Positions 40,121-52,400 of a stretch of DNA of 64,000 bases are shown here, piece by piece. How positions within the stretch are numbered: position 1 is the first letter of the stretch; every line of letters begins with the position of its first letter. The stretch is taken from NCBI RefSeq assembly GCF_027942865.1, contig NC_134524.1, positions 2,175,036 through 2,239,035 on the forward strand, in the 5' to 3' direction. Made by a program: the position numbers and the translations under genes. The stretch comes from Odontesthes bonariensis (Eukaryota > Chordata > Actinopteri > Atheriniformes > Atherinopsidae). The notes beneath the pieces are model-generated. The model was not told the origin of the DNA. It searched no databases and was given only the letters and a program-made list of their open reading frames with translations.

Positions 40121-43100
40121 TTGGCTTAAATCAACAACAATTTTTACGGCAGATAAGCAAGCATTCACCTGGGACCAGCAACAGGAACTACCAATCAGAA
40201 GCCTTGCCTTTGTTCAGATTAAAAATCTTCTTTGTGGATTACCACCTTCTCTTGTAAGGACTTTAGTTCTGAATGTTCTGTGGGGAGCACATCTTTAAAG
40301 AACAATTGGAAGTGCATTATAATTTGATGGGATTGCTTTAACTGAGGACGGATCTCCCGACGTTCAAGACAAACATGGCATCAATTGTGAGTTGATGGAC
40401 AGAACAAAATGCAGTCTGTTTGAAAGTAGAAACATGTTTATTCTGTTATACTGAACATATTTGTTTTGTTTAAAGTTAAGATCCACAAAGTAGCTTTGCA
40501 CCAGCTGTGGGTATTTCTGTAAACATCTGAAGAAGCAATATATCATTTCAGTTTGATGTGAAGTCGAGCTTTACACTCGTCTGTATTTCATTGTTCTGCA
40601 TTTCATTAAAGGTCAGATGTTAACTTTTCTCATGCTTTTCATGTTCTTGCTACACAGATATTTTTGAAGAAAATGTGTGTTTGGTTACGAGGGAAAGTTG
40701 ACCCTTATCATCTTCCCCAAAGACCCAGAAATCTTTAACGCAGTCTGAAAAAGGTTTGGAGTTGTTCCCTGTACTTCCCAGACAGCTGTATGATGCTGAT
40801 GACTGAAGCTGAAAGTTAAGGCTGTTCCAACACTAAAAGGGCACGAGGCTCAACTTCAAGCTGTGAAACTCTTTCAAATGTCTGTTGTGTTGGAATCAGA
40901 CGTGTGAACGCATTTTAGTCCAAACGTCATGGCTGCACTGAGGGAAAAGGCAGCTAAACAGGCTAACGCTACTTTGAATTGAACCGTTTAACAGGAGAAA
41001 ACTGAACTGATCTGTTTGTTGCTTCTACAACTGCTCAGTTACTCACACAATCAGGTACTGAGCAGATTTACCCAACAGACATTCTGCTGTAATCTCAGAT
41101 GCTCACGTAGTTTTAGTCCACAACTCTTCTTCTTCTTCTTCTTCTTCTGCCCCGACGGCTACACAACTTACCCAGAGCACCTGGTGGCAGAGTGTGCACA
41201 CGACACCCTTATACTTTATTGCATTGTATCTACAAACTGAAACGCTGATCATTTAAACCTGCTTCAGGCTGTTTCTGTTCCCTTTAGTTTTAAGCTGACT
41301 GTGTTTGGCGTACCCTGAGCATTTCAGTGGAAAATGTTCAGCACAGACTTGGAGCTGTATTGTGTTCTTGTGGTAACTACGTCCCCACAGCTATCATGTC
41401 CTTAAGAGTTTCTTAGAAAGCGCTTTCTGCCGCTCACAGTGGAAGAATCTCACTGACAAATCCCACTTTGGCCTAAAGATGTGATCAGCGGGGACTTTTG
41501 TGTGTTAGCGACTGGCGCTACGGTCCTGGCTGAACAGGAAGTAGCCACCAGAAATGCGAGACAGTCGCTGTAGCGACTGAATGTTATGCAGGACGGTCTT
41601 CCTGAATCCAGATGGTCATCAGTGAAGTCACCTCCCCCGAATGAACCCCGTCATGTTGTGTATATGTGGCAAAACATGGCGAGCCAGCCGGGGGGGCTGT
41701 TAGCGTGACAGAGACAGTCCCTCAGTCAGAGACCAACCTCAGAAGTTAAACCCAGTTTGTAACTGAGCTGACTCGCAGCGGAAGTCACATGTTAGATCTG
41801 GTTCTTAGGGAGTGTTTCCTGCTGAGATCCAGCCGTGTCAGATCAGTGCTGCAGTTTCTTGTTTTGCATTTTTCTCTCCTCTTACTCAGGCTACAACTGA
41901 AACTAATCAAAATCAGGAAGCAGCACGAAGAATTGTTACATCAGCCAACTCAAAGAAGTAATAACAAGTGCTTGAAAAAGGCAAATGAATGAAGGGACGA
42001 AAAAATGAGGAAAATCCCCTCAGTCCCCAGAAGTCTTTCTGGGGTTCCTGCTCCCAAAGCACACTGAGCGCTGCTTCTGTGCTTCAGTGTTTTTCAGGAG
42101 TTTGTGTTCACTTTTTCCACCTCCGTAATGATCTGTAAAACTGAAGGTTGTTGAAGAACACAGTGCTGGATCCAAACAATAGTGTAATGTTCCAATCTGA
42201 CCTCCTGGTGGCAGCGTCGTCTCACTGGGGATTTCTCATTGATTCTTTTAAAAGCAGGAATCAGCGTCAGATATTCATGATCTGAAGGGGATGAACCAGT
42301 GCTTAATTTGTAAATCATAAGGTGCCGGAACGCAAAGTACATATGACAGCTCAGGGATGATAAGATGCGTACAGGTCCCGGAACGTATACAGAAAGGTGC
42401 TGAAAACAACATGAAAATTTCCACTTGAAACGCTGTGGGACTTACAAGCCTCAATTTCAAATAATATCCATGGTATAAATGTTATGACGATAATTTATAA
42501 TTATTTTAGGCTAGTACGCAAAACATAGGCAAATGCCCACATCACCACAGGTGGGACTTCAGTATACAGCCAGCAATTAATTTCTCAACAGGTCTAACGT
42601 GTAAAAAATATATTTATTATTCAAAGATTGGCACGGCGGCCTATTAATAGACAGTATGTTTGCTCACCATATTTAGTTGTTTAAAACACCCCACATCACG
42701 AGCATGTCTGGATTGTCCTCTACCTCTTGTTTTCTGCTTTTACTGCGTGTGTCTGTGGCAGTTCTGTGTCCTTTGGCCACCCAGGGCCTCACGTACGGGA
42801 CTCACTGGATTTAATGTCCAACAAGATTTAAGAAGAGTAAAGATGACATGGTGGATGTGGGCATGTGTCAGCTTTAGTTATTTATAAATGTAGATTGATG
42901 ATACATATTGGATGAAATGTTTTGGGTTCAGGTGGAACAGAACCAGGTCAGCACCATTATTCCAGAGTTCTTTGCATCTTCTTCAGATTTTCTCTGTGAA
43001 AACAGAGACTTCTGAAACATGTTTCTGAGCTGGTGTGGATGCTGCTGGAAGGACCTCTGCTGGTCACTCTGGTAGGTTTTCACATCTGTTATGATGCGTA

Positions 43101-43522
43101 ACCATAGCAACGGGAAAGTTGTTCACCCGTCGGTGCAGCTGACTGAGTTTCACAAAAGCCCAAGAAATGGCTGGAAAAATACCCCAAATCTGGATGAGCT
43201 GAAGAGGAGACGTCTAGGATGCAGAGCAGGAAGAAACTGGAGGAAAAGGAGGAGGAAGTTTAAAGCATTTTTTCCCTCGATCATCAGGGGAAATGTGAGG
43301 TCACTGGTGGAGAAGACAACTACATGGATCAACTACACACTGAAAGGTTGAATCCTAAACTTTCTCTTTTCATTTTCTTTTCATAGGGACTTAGTTCAAG
43401 CCTTTTTCAGGTTCCAATCAACTCTTTCTCAGTCTTCAAAGTTTGAAACCAACGAGTCTGAGACTTTATTGGGATACAGAGCATGAGACAGAACACCGAG
43501 CAGCAGAACAAAGCAGAGACAG
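40121..43522 (+). repeat. 3' module and downstream arm of locus C
   Basis: Inverted copy of 14125-16473 apart from the insertion at about 42298-42860. The first 1.1 kb is shared with A and D too. TTTATT at 43465-43470 is a minus-strand AATAAA matching the one at 14182. Confidence 0.8.
42298..42860 (+). mobile_element. Insertion in locus C, hAT-like start
   Basis: Absent from the B arm. It begins CAGTGCTTAATTTGTAAATC and shortly after has GGTGCCGGAACG, a pattern of some hAT ends. The far end and target duplication could not be fixed, and the flank (replacing about 200 bases of the B sequence) is not clean. Confidence 0.4.
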
Positions 43523-43904
43523 CTCAAAAAGGAGGCTGAAGCTGTGATTGGGCGCTTCAGGCAGCTGCAGAGCAGCTTCTGGAAGCAGAGGGAGGGGCTT
43601 CAGCTCCTGTGGATGCTGATGGCTGTTAGCAAAGGAAGGGCAGGTTGTTCAGCTCAGAGCAGGCTGGGGTTTATCAAGCCAAAATGAAACTTAGAGAAAC
43701 TTTAGGATTCAACCCTTCAGTGTGGAGTCGAACAGCTCAGGCTGTCGGCTGAAAGCTCTGAGCCTCCGAGAACGTGGAAACTACGACCAGATCGCTTTTA
43801 AAGTTCAACAACGCCGCTCACAAGGAGCAGCTCAGGATGATGGCACGCTGCCTGGGGCTGGACTCATCACGGGTTCAGTTCCCTCCGATGCTCTGAGTCA
43901 CAGC
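43523..43904. other. Unassigned stretch beyond the arm
   Basis: Plus strand has short open stretches (for example EAEAVIGRFRQLQ at about 43530) but no recognised family. Confidence 0.25.
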
Positions 43905-44150
43905 TAGAAGAGAAGACTCCACTAGTGCTGCACAGGGCACCCCTTCAACTGTAACAGGAACATAAAAGGAGTCTCCAGCACCGGCACGTCCCACTGCGAC
44001 GATCATGCCCCCATCTGAGTTGTCGTCTGCTTCTGGGGAAAGCGGTGCCATGCTTCCCGGGCTGTGATGAAGGGCACCTCCAGGAGGTGGCGAGAGGGGT
44101 AGCTGCAGTGGTACAGATGGGGCTGAAATCTGGGTCCGCAAAAACGAACA
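43905..44150 (-). mobile_element. Gypsy-type LTR-retrotransposon protease fragment
   Basis: Minus-strand frame with AGAGDSFYVPVTVEGVPCAA, then LVES, resembling the start of a Ty3/Gypsy protease. It breaks off at the point where the D-S/T-G motif is expected. The upstream part is a low-complexity Pro/Ser-rich gag-like tail. A dead fragment. Confidence 0.5.
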
Positions 44151-44599
44151 AAACTAAGACATGAGAGAAAACTAAAACACGGCAAAACTAAACAGGAACT
44201 AAAAAATGGCAAAAACCCACAGACATGACACTTTTCAGACAAACCAAGAAATGTCTCTTAGTATTGAAACGTTACAGTACATAAGTTACATCATGTATAA
44301 ATGGAAGTTAAGCTCAAAATCCTGAATAGAAATGGCTGCATGAATCCCATACAGTACACACTCCATTGGTCACACATGTTCATTCATATTTTGGGTATTT
44401 CATACCTTCCATACCTTCTGGCCTTGGCTTGTTTGTGTAGCAGCTTTCATAGATCATACTGTTCATGGAAAACAAATACTGATATATGTACTTATAATGG
44501 AGTGAGATCAGGATACAGAAACAACTGACTGGGATGAAAACATGGCTGAGTAATTCAGGCTGTGCATCATCACAGAAACTGTGCAAAGCTGAAGAGAGA

Positions 44600-44685
44600 A
44601 AAAGTACACAGAGGAAGAGGGAGGGGCTTCACTTGATGTAAAGCAACAAGAAAAGAGAAAACGGGTCATATCACTGAGAGGGACG
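44600..44685 (+). promoter_or_regulatory. Proximal 5' region of the Ig-receptor gene
   Basis: CACAGAGGAAGAGGGAGG at about 44607-44624 contains GAGGAA, a PU.1/ETS-type core common in myeloid and B-cell promoters. No TATA box is visible. Inference from motif only. Confidence 0.35.
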
Positions 44686-44716
44686 ATGAAGGAAACATCG
44701 CTGCGATGTCTGCTCT
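44686..44716 (+). CDS. Ig-receptor exon 1 (leader start)
   Basis: ATG in GGGACGATGAAGG; ten codons ([10 protein letters not shown]) and donor GTAAGT. Phase 1. Chosen because it is the only good ATG-plus-donor with the right phase upstream of exon 2. A 4.2-kb intron follows, large for such genes and full of repeats. Confidence 0.5.
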
Positions 44717-45367
44717 GTAAGTAACTTCTGCTTTCTGTGTTCATAGCTGATAAGGACTGAGTTTAGGTTGGAAATACAGAGGTCAGGTCAGACCAGAAAC
44801 TTAAAGGGTTTTAACAGAAATAAACTCATTTTTACAGAAGTGTGAACAACAAATAGATGGTTTTATTCAGCAGTAACACAGTTATGGTAAAACTGTTATG
44901 AGTCATGTACAGATTCAGGGAGCTGTCTCCTCTTTATTATTAAGTTTTTATATTCATCTCTGTTTTCTAAGGCCCGTTCGAGTTGGTCCAACCTCTCTGC
45001 TGCACAGAGCTGAGGTCCCTCTGGTTGTTTAGAGATCACTGAGAGCTCACCTGGCCCTTCAGCTCACCACATGCTGATGCACGGTCAGACGCTTCAGCGT
45101 AGGGAGTGAGAATGTGTTGGAGGAGCTGTTACAGCTGGTGTATTAGGGGGATGCAAAGCTCTGGAATTTCTACAGTTTTTTACATTATCATAGAGACCAA
45201 ATTCATTTGTTGTGAATCTGGTGTTTTGGGCTCCCTATACTCAAATTTATTTTTATCTAGATTCCATTTAAATGACCAAATAGTTTTTCCTTTTATCTCA
45301 TTGTTGAGTCAATGCGTTAGAAAATTTTATTTGTTCCATCTTCTCTCAAATATGTACATATCATTTA

Positions 45368-45415
<48 letters not shown>

Positions 45416-46386
45416 AGCTAGACCAGCGTATTCCATACTAAAGAAGATAATAAATGAAGCATTGGAGCTCCTTTCCTTTGCATTAGAAGAATTCAAACCA
45501 AAAAAAATCAGTTAGTAAAGTTTTGTAAGTAAAATAAACTATTAGGCAGACTATGTGTCCTACATTTCCCTAAGTTATTGCCCAACCTCCTATCTTCCTC
45601 TGAGAACTGTGTTTTTGAAGGAGACACTTTTAGAAAGTTGTTTGTCTAATTGTGGAACTTATTCTTTGTATTTCCATCTTGCCTCCAGTAGTTTAATGGA
45701 TTGTTTCTGAGGGTATTAGTCAGGAAACAGCTTCTTGTTCCTCTTCTGTGATGGAAAGGTTCACTTGTTCTCTCACTCACTATATAATGTTCACAACACA
45801 GTGAAGTCATTGGTGGGAAGGGCTACACAGCTAGTGCTGTATTTCAAACACTATTTCATTGAGACAGTGCTTCACAATAATCTGCCATAGCTTCACTGTT
45901 ATGTGTCGCATAACCAAACACCAGCATGTTGTAAATTATGTTTATAAACTGCAATAATCTTTTTTAATTGCACTGTTTAGACTTACACAAGCATTGACAG
46001 AAGCTGTGGTAGAGGGTGGTAGATATATTATGCATGCAGGATGGATGAAAGTGGGTGGGGCTCAGAGGTGGAGGCTTAGAAGAGGAGGTGGAGTTAACTT
46101 AGAGTGAATCACAAATAAAATAGGAACGATATGAATGACTGAATTACTAGTATCACTTGTTTAAATATAATTCCTTATGCCATTATGTGGTCTTCTAAAT
46201 CCTCATACCCCTCTCCCTTCTGGCTCCTGTACACAGCACACATTCACACAGGTAGGGTTCTGAGGGCGGGTGTGTTCTGTGGGGGGCAGCGGATGGGTCC
46301 ACGTAGGTGGTCCCCTTTGCTGCACTCTCCAGCCCCCCGCCCTTGTTTTAATTACACCTTAGACATCACTAATCATGAGACTCACA

Positions 46387-46421
<35 letters not shown>

Positions 46422-49400
46422 TAGGTTTTGGGGGGCGATAGCACTGAGTGGTATCTGGTGGGCGGGGCTCTTTGGGTATGTAGGCTGCCCGGAGGGCCGT
46501 GCTCTCAGTTCCACAAGGTTGCCTGCCCCTCAATTTTAAACGCTCACTATCAGGAAATATCAAAGAGCCAGAGCGGCGAGGGGAGGGGTCTTCCTGCACC
46601 CCTGTTGCCTGGTTGCTGCCTGGGGTGGGAGGGGCCAGGAGGAGTTGTCCTGCTGGTTCGGGGTCTGTGATGGCTGGGGGGCTGCTGGCCCCCGGATGTG
46701 CCCGCCGCGCCACACCCCAGCAGAGGTGGGGGATGGATGCATGTGCTGTGCGAGTGTGTGTGGATGCGTGTTTAATTATTTTTGTATTTTTTCTTTATTA
46801 TGACCATTTTTTTTTTGTTGTCGTTGTTGTTGTGTTTTTGTTTGTTTGTTTTTCTTATATGATTTATGGGGTGACTGGGTCCTGCTGTCCTCTGGCCTGC
46901 TTGTGCTGTTCCTGGTGGGGGGGGCACATTGCCTCTCCCCGCTGCTCGCGGCTTCACCCACCTGTGGGCACATCTTAACTCCCGGGGTGCTTGCCCAGGG
47001 GCACTGGGGCGTGCGCTGGCCCACTGCGGTTGGCTGTCTGGGGCGCCTGGCCCTCTCGGGTGTTGGGGGGGCCTCAGAGGGGTCTGATAACTGAAGGCTC
47101 TGCCTCCCAAACTGGCAGCTGGTTCCACAGAGAGGGGCCTGATAACTGAAGGCTCTGCCTCCCAAACTGGCAGCTGGTTCCACAGAGAGGGGCCTGATAA
47201 CTGAAGGCTCTGCCTCCCAAACTGGCAGCTGGTTCCACAGAGAGGGGCCTGATAACTGAAGGCTCTGCCTCCCAAACTGGCAGCTGGTTCCACAGAGAGG
47301 GGCCTGATAACTGAAGGCTCTGCCTCCCAAACTGGCAGCTGGTTCCTCAGAGAGGGGCCTGATAACTGAAGGCTCTGCCTCCCAAACTGGCAGCTGGTTC
47401 CACAGAGAGGGGCCTAATAACTGAAGGCTCTGCCTCCCAAACTGGCAGCTGGTTCCACAGAGAGGGGCCTGATAACTGAAGGCTCTGCCTCCCAAACTGG
47501 CAGCTGGTCCCACAGAGAGGGGCCTGATAACTGAAGGCTCTGCCTCCCAAACTGGCAGCTGGTTCCACAGAGAGGGGCCTGATAACTGAAGGCTCTTTCT
47601 CCCAAACTGGCAGCTGGTCCCACAGAGAGGGGCCTGATAACTGAAGGCTCTGCCTCCCATTCTACTTTTAGAAACTCTGGGAACCTCAAGTAAACCTGCA
47701 GTCTGAGAGCAAAGTGCTCTGTTAGGAAAATATCTTATAATTGGGGCCTGCCATAGCATTGCATAGGAGAGCACTGCCTCCATGCAAATGCATGGCAAGG
47801 CACCTATTACTATTCCGCTGGCAAAAGTCTATGGGATTTAACATTGAAAACGTGTCTCTTTATTTATAGGCTATATTTATTCTTCCGTCCACATTAATGC
47901 GGGCCCTATGGAATCGCACCTCCCAACAATATATATATCAAAACAACCGGCTCGATGAGTTTTCGCGGGCTATTACTTTTATTGAAGATTTGAGTTACCA
48001 TGGCAACGTAATAAGCAAAAAACAGCCCCCCCAAAGCCCCCCTAGAAATAAACAGGGGGTGAGGTGTTCCGGGCCCGTCCCACTGGGAGGAGGCCCAGGG
48101 GAAGACCCAGGACACGTTGGAGAGACTATGTCTCTCGGCTGGCCTGGGAACGCCTCGGGGTCCCCCCAGAAGAGCTGGAGGAAGTGGCCGGGGACAGGGA
48201 CGGCTGGGTTTCTCTGCTAAAGCTGCTGCCCCCGCGAGCCGACCCCCGGAGAAGAGGAAGATGATGGATGGATCGACAATCCTGAAGTAACAGATGCATG
48301 GAGCAGTTTTTCTGCATCACTCTGAGACAGGATGTTCCTGATTTTAACAATATTACAAAGATGAAAGAAGGCAGTCCTAGAAACCCGTTTTATATGCGAG
48401 TCAGAGGATAGATCCTGGTCAAAAATAACTTCAAGGTTCCTCACTGTAGAACCAGAAGCTGAGGAAATACCATCAAGAGTAACTATATAACCAGACAATT
48501 TCTTCTCAGGTCCAAAGATAACGGCTTCAGTTAGTAGAGCAGAAAGTTCTGAGTCAAATCTCTCAGTCAGAAACACTAAAATGAAGCATTTTATGAAGCA
48601 TATTTCATTTATTCAGCCACATCAGCTCAGAGTCTCGGTACCAAACCCTGAAGGTCGATCAGGTCGAATGGAAACACCATGTAGTATTTGATGTTTTAAT
48701 GTCCTCACGCCACCAGCCTGTCTGCCTCTCAGGGTTGCTATGGAAACAATGAGGTCGCCAGGAACAGAGCTTGTTGACGTCAGTCAGTCTCAGCTGGTGG
48801 TCCTCACTCAGGACTCTTTCTTCCAAGTTCGACCTGATAGCCAGGCTATACATATTTCATTATTTTAGATATTTTTTGTACATATGGACTTGACTTGTAC
48901 GTTAAACTAACTCGAATGTTTCTTCCCTTTAGTTCTGACCTCAGTGATGTCCAACAGAAATCAAGGTCAGTAAACTAGAACAGTTTGTTTGATGATTCAA
49001 CCACTACAGTCTTTTAATTAGGAACTTTACTGTGAAACTGTTCAAACAAAGAATGTAAGAAACATTAAGTCATTAGAGGTTTATGTCTCTGATTTACAGG
49101 TATCTGTGCTGCATTTCACCAAGATTTTAGAAAAGATAGATTCATGGCGTTCATATCAGTCACATAAGCCGTCTTTGCAGCATTAGATTAAAAAACTGTA
49201 CGTCCAACATTTAAATAATGATGCTTTAATACAAACAGATGAGAAATACACTGGGCCTCAGAAGGTGCTTCTGGTTGTTCTTTTTTTGGAAAATAACAAA
49301 AACATCAGTGCAGTAATGTGCTTTGTCGTTTCACCGCTCACAGCTGGTCTGACTGTGAGTCCCAGCAGCTCTCAGTTCTTTATTAAAGACCCTGTGACTC

Positions 49401-52400
49401 TGAGCTGTGAGGAGGACCACAGCTCTGCTGGATGGACTGTGAGGAGGAACACAAGCAGAGGAACCAGGACTCAGTGTGGTGACTGGGGCAAAGCAGCCGG
49501 TTCCTCCTGTAACATCAGCTACATGTTCCCATGGGACAGTGGAGTTTACTGGTGTGAGTCCAGAGAGGGAGCAGCCAGTAACAGCATCAGCCTCACTGTC
49601 TCTGGTAAGATCAGACTGTGGAGTTAGTGCTGATGAAGCTGTGTGGAAATGGATGAAATGCTGTAGTTTGTCTCTGTGTTGAGGTGGATCAGTGATCCTG
49701 CAGAGTCCTGTCCTCCCTGTGATGGAGGGAGGTGACGTCACTCTGAGCTGTCGAACAAAGACCACTCCCCCCAACCCCCCAGCTGATTTCTATAAAGATG
49801 GCTCCCTCATCAGGGCGGAGCCTACAGGTCACATGACCCTCCACCATGTTACCAGCTCTGATGAAGGCCTCTACAGGTGTAGCATCAGCGGTCATGGAGA
49901 GTCTCCACCCAGCTGGATCTCTGTCACAGGTGAGGGTTACTCAGGTGACTCTTTAGAGTTCAGAACATTTTAAAGTTCATGTTTGACAGTTAATTATATT
50001 TACTTCCTTCTAGAGAAACCCACCACCTCTTCTCCTCCATCATCTTCAATTCCTCCTGGTTCCACCTCTCCTCTTTCCTTCCCTCGTCCTCCTCCTGCTA
50101 CTCTTTCTCATCATGAGGTGGTGTTATTGGCTGCCTGTGTTGGGGTCTTCCTGCTGTTACTGGTTCTACTGGTTCTACTGGTGAGACGATGTGTCCACAG
50201 GAAAGCTGAAGGTGAGACAGAGCGGTTGGTGTCAACATTTGATCCATCACTGATCTTTCCTGACAGCATCTTAAGAATACCTGCACTGAGCAAAGCTATG
50301 ATGCATCACAGAAACATTTTACTCGCTTTGCTTCCTTTCAGCCGACGTTGGAGGAACAGAAGAAGACGTTGCATACAGCGACCTGAAAACATTAACTCAT
50401 CCACAGCAGCCGAACAGAAAAAACAGAGGTAACGCTGTTCTTTGTGTGCTTCACTCAGTGGGTCTACATGGTGAGATTAATAAGATTACAGCTGTAGTTG
50501 GGTTATGCTCCTTATTTGAGCAATGGTAATTCTCCTTGGATATATGGTGGTGAATGAATGGGATCAGAGGCACAAAGCGTGTCATATGATAGGTGGCGCT
50601 GTACCCATCCCAACTGTTGCTAATAGAGCCACTTCCTGTTGACCTCTTCACCATCAACAACAACAACAAACTCAGGCATTGGAGAAAGATGGCGATAATT
50701 ACCCTTGCTCAACTCATTATGGGTGCCAATGCCGAAGGCATTATTATGTGTGCCATTATGGGGGCCAAAAAGGCCTATTTTAGAGGCCTTATAACTCAGC
50801 TATAAAGCATAACACAGACCTCATTCAAAGTTTATATGTGACGGGAGACTCTCAGCTTTAACTGAACCAAAGGGTTTGTTGATACATTATACAGCTTTGG
50901 CACAACGGCAGTTTACGTTTTAGGAAGACTACGTCTCGGCCGAGGTGTTTCTCCCACTCTGTTTCTCACTCTGAATTCGATATTGCACCAATTCCTCAAA
51001 CAAATGTCTCTCATGTCCGAAATATCTGCCCGATTTGAACGAATTTTACTTCGAAACGTAGGCATTTTTGTCCTCTTTCACAGAAAGTCAAATACATTGA
51101 CCTCTGCCACACAGATTTATCATAAATTGCCTCTGAGCCCAGAGGGCGCCTCTCCATTTCCATTATAAACGCCTAAAATCATCAAATTCAGGTGAAAAAT
51201 TATTTTAAAACTGCCATAAAAAATGAGCCACACAGAGTAGCCAAATGAAAATCACACCGCTGGCTTCTGCCGTCTCCTGGGGCGCTGAAGGTTCAAAAAT
51301 TATTTGGATACGACTTTTACTTTTCGAACAGCGACCGTTTGTTCGAGACAGTCGAGTGCAGTCAAAATTATAGTCTAATTTTAAGAAGCCATAGTGTGTG
51401 CACATATGTCAGTTTGCTCTCTGTCTAACACAGACGAGCCGCAGCTGGTTCCGTCTCCATAGCAACGCCTTATTAGCCTGCTCTGTTCTAACTCCTGTTA
51501 CCGGGGCAACGCCTTGTTAGCCTGCTCTGTTCTGAGACTGCTTATGAGGGCAGAGCCAAGATGGCTGCCCTGTTATAACAGCTTCATGTTATAAATCTGA
51601 TCTGCGTTTCTCCTTTAAACTGATAGTGAGGGGAAGTTTGAAAATACCCACAATGCAATGGGAAAATGCATTGAAAAGCACTTACCGAGGCCATTTTGAA
51701 AATGACATAAAAGCTGTATTTTAAACATTACCTTGATAAACATTACATGGCTGTCTACAGCACACCTGTCTTAGGACAGGAATCTCTAAAGACAGACCTG
51801 TCTTTCAATGAGAAAATCAATCATCGAACCAAAAATGACTAAAACTGCCCTGTTTTGGAGGCCTCATAACTCAGCCATACGACATCACAGAGACCTCATT
51901 CAAAGTTTATATGTGACAGGAGACTCTCAACTTCAACTAAACTAAACTTTTTTTTATAGGGCGGGCAGTAGATTGGCACCCATCAAAATTTCTTCAGAAA
52001 TGTTCTAGTTCTTAATGTAATTTAGCCAATAATCCAATCCTTTCAGTGCCATGTAACCCCACTGAGTGAGTCCAACTCAACTTTATTTAAATAACACATC
52101 ATCAAATCAAAATGACTAACTAGAAAGGACACAACCATTAAAATAAGCAATGCAAACCTTAAATCAGACCCAAGTATCAATGCTTTGTCTTATAGCAGCA
52201 GAGCGGAGAGAGAACTTTACATCTTCCTCACCAGTCTTCTCTTTTCTTCATTCAAATTCGTCTTTTTGGGGATTTTCCACAAACCAACACAACATCTAAT
52301 CACCCCAGAGTCTACAGCTCCCCGTTGGTGTGTATTTCAGCACCTGACAGTCAGAGCTGAGCTGGACTCGGTCTGTGGTTATTCTGCTAACAGACTAACA

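Noticed and set aside
43875-44242. Several overlapping minus-strand ORFs as a host gene
   Set aside because: Only the Gypsy protease-like frame has a family signature; the others are shadows.
46776-47798. 340-codon minus-strand ORF with Trp/Gln/Pro repeats
   Set aside because: Formed by the stop-free 55-bp minisatellite; frame cycling and L2 origin show it is not a gene.
51205-51405. Minus-strand ORF inside the dispersed repeat
   Set aside because: Not kept in the second copy, no domain.
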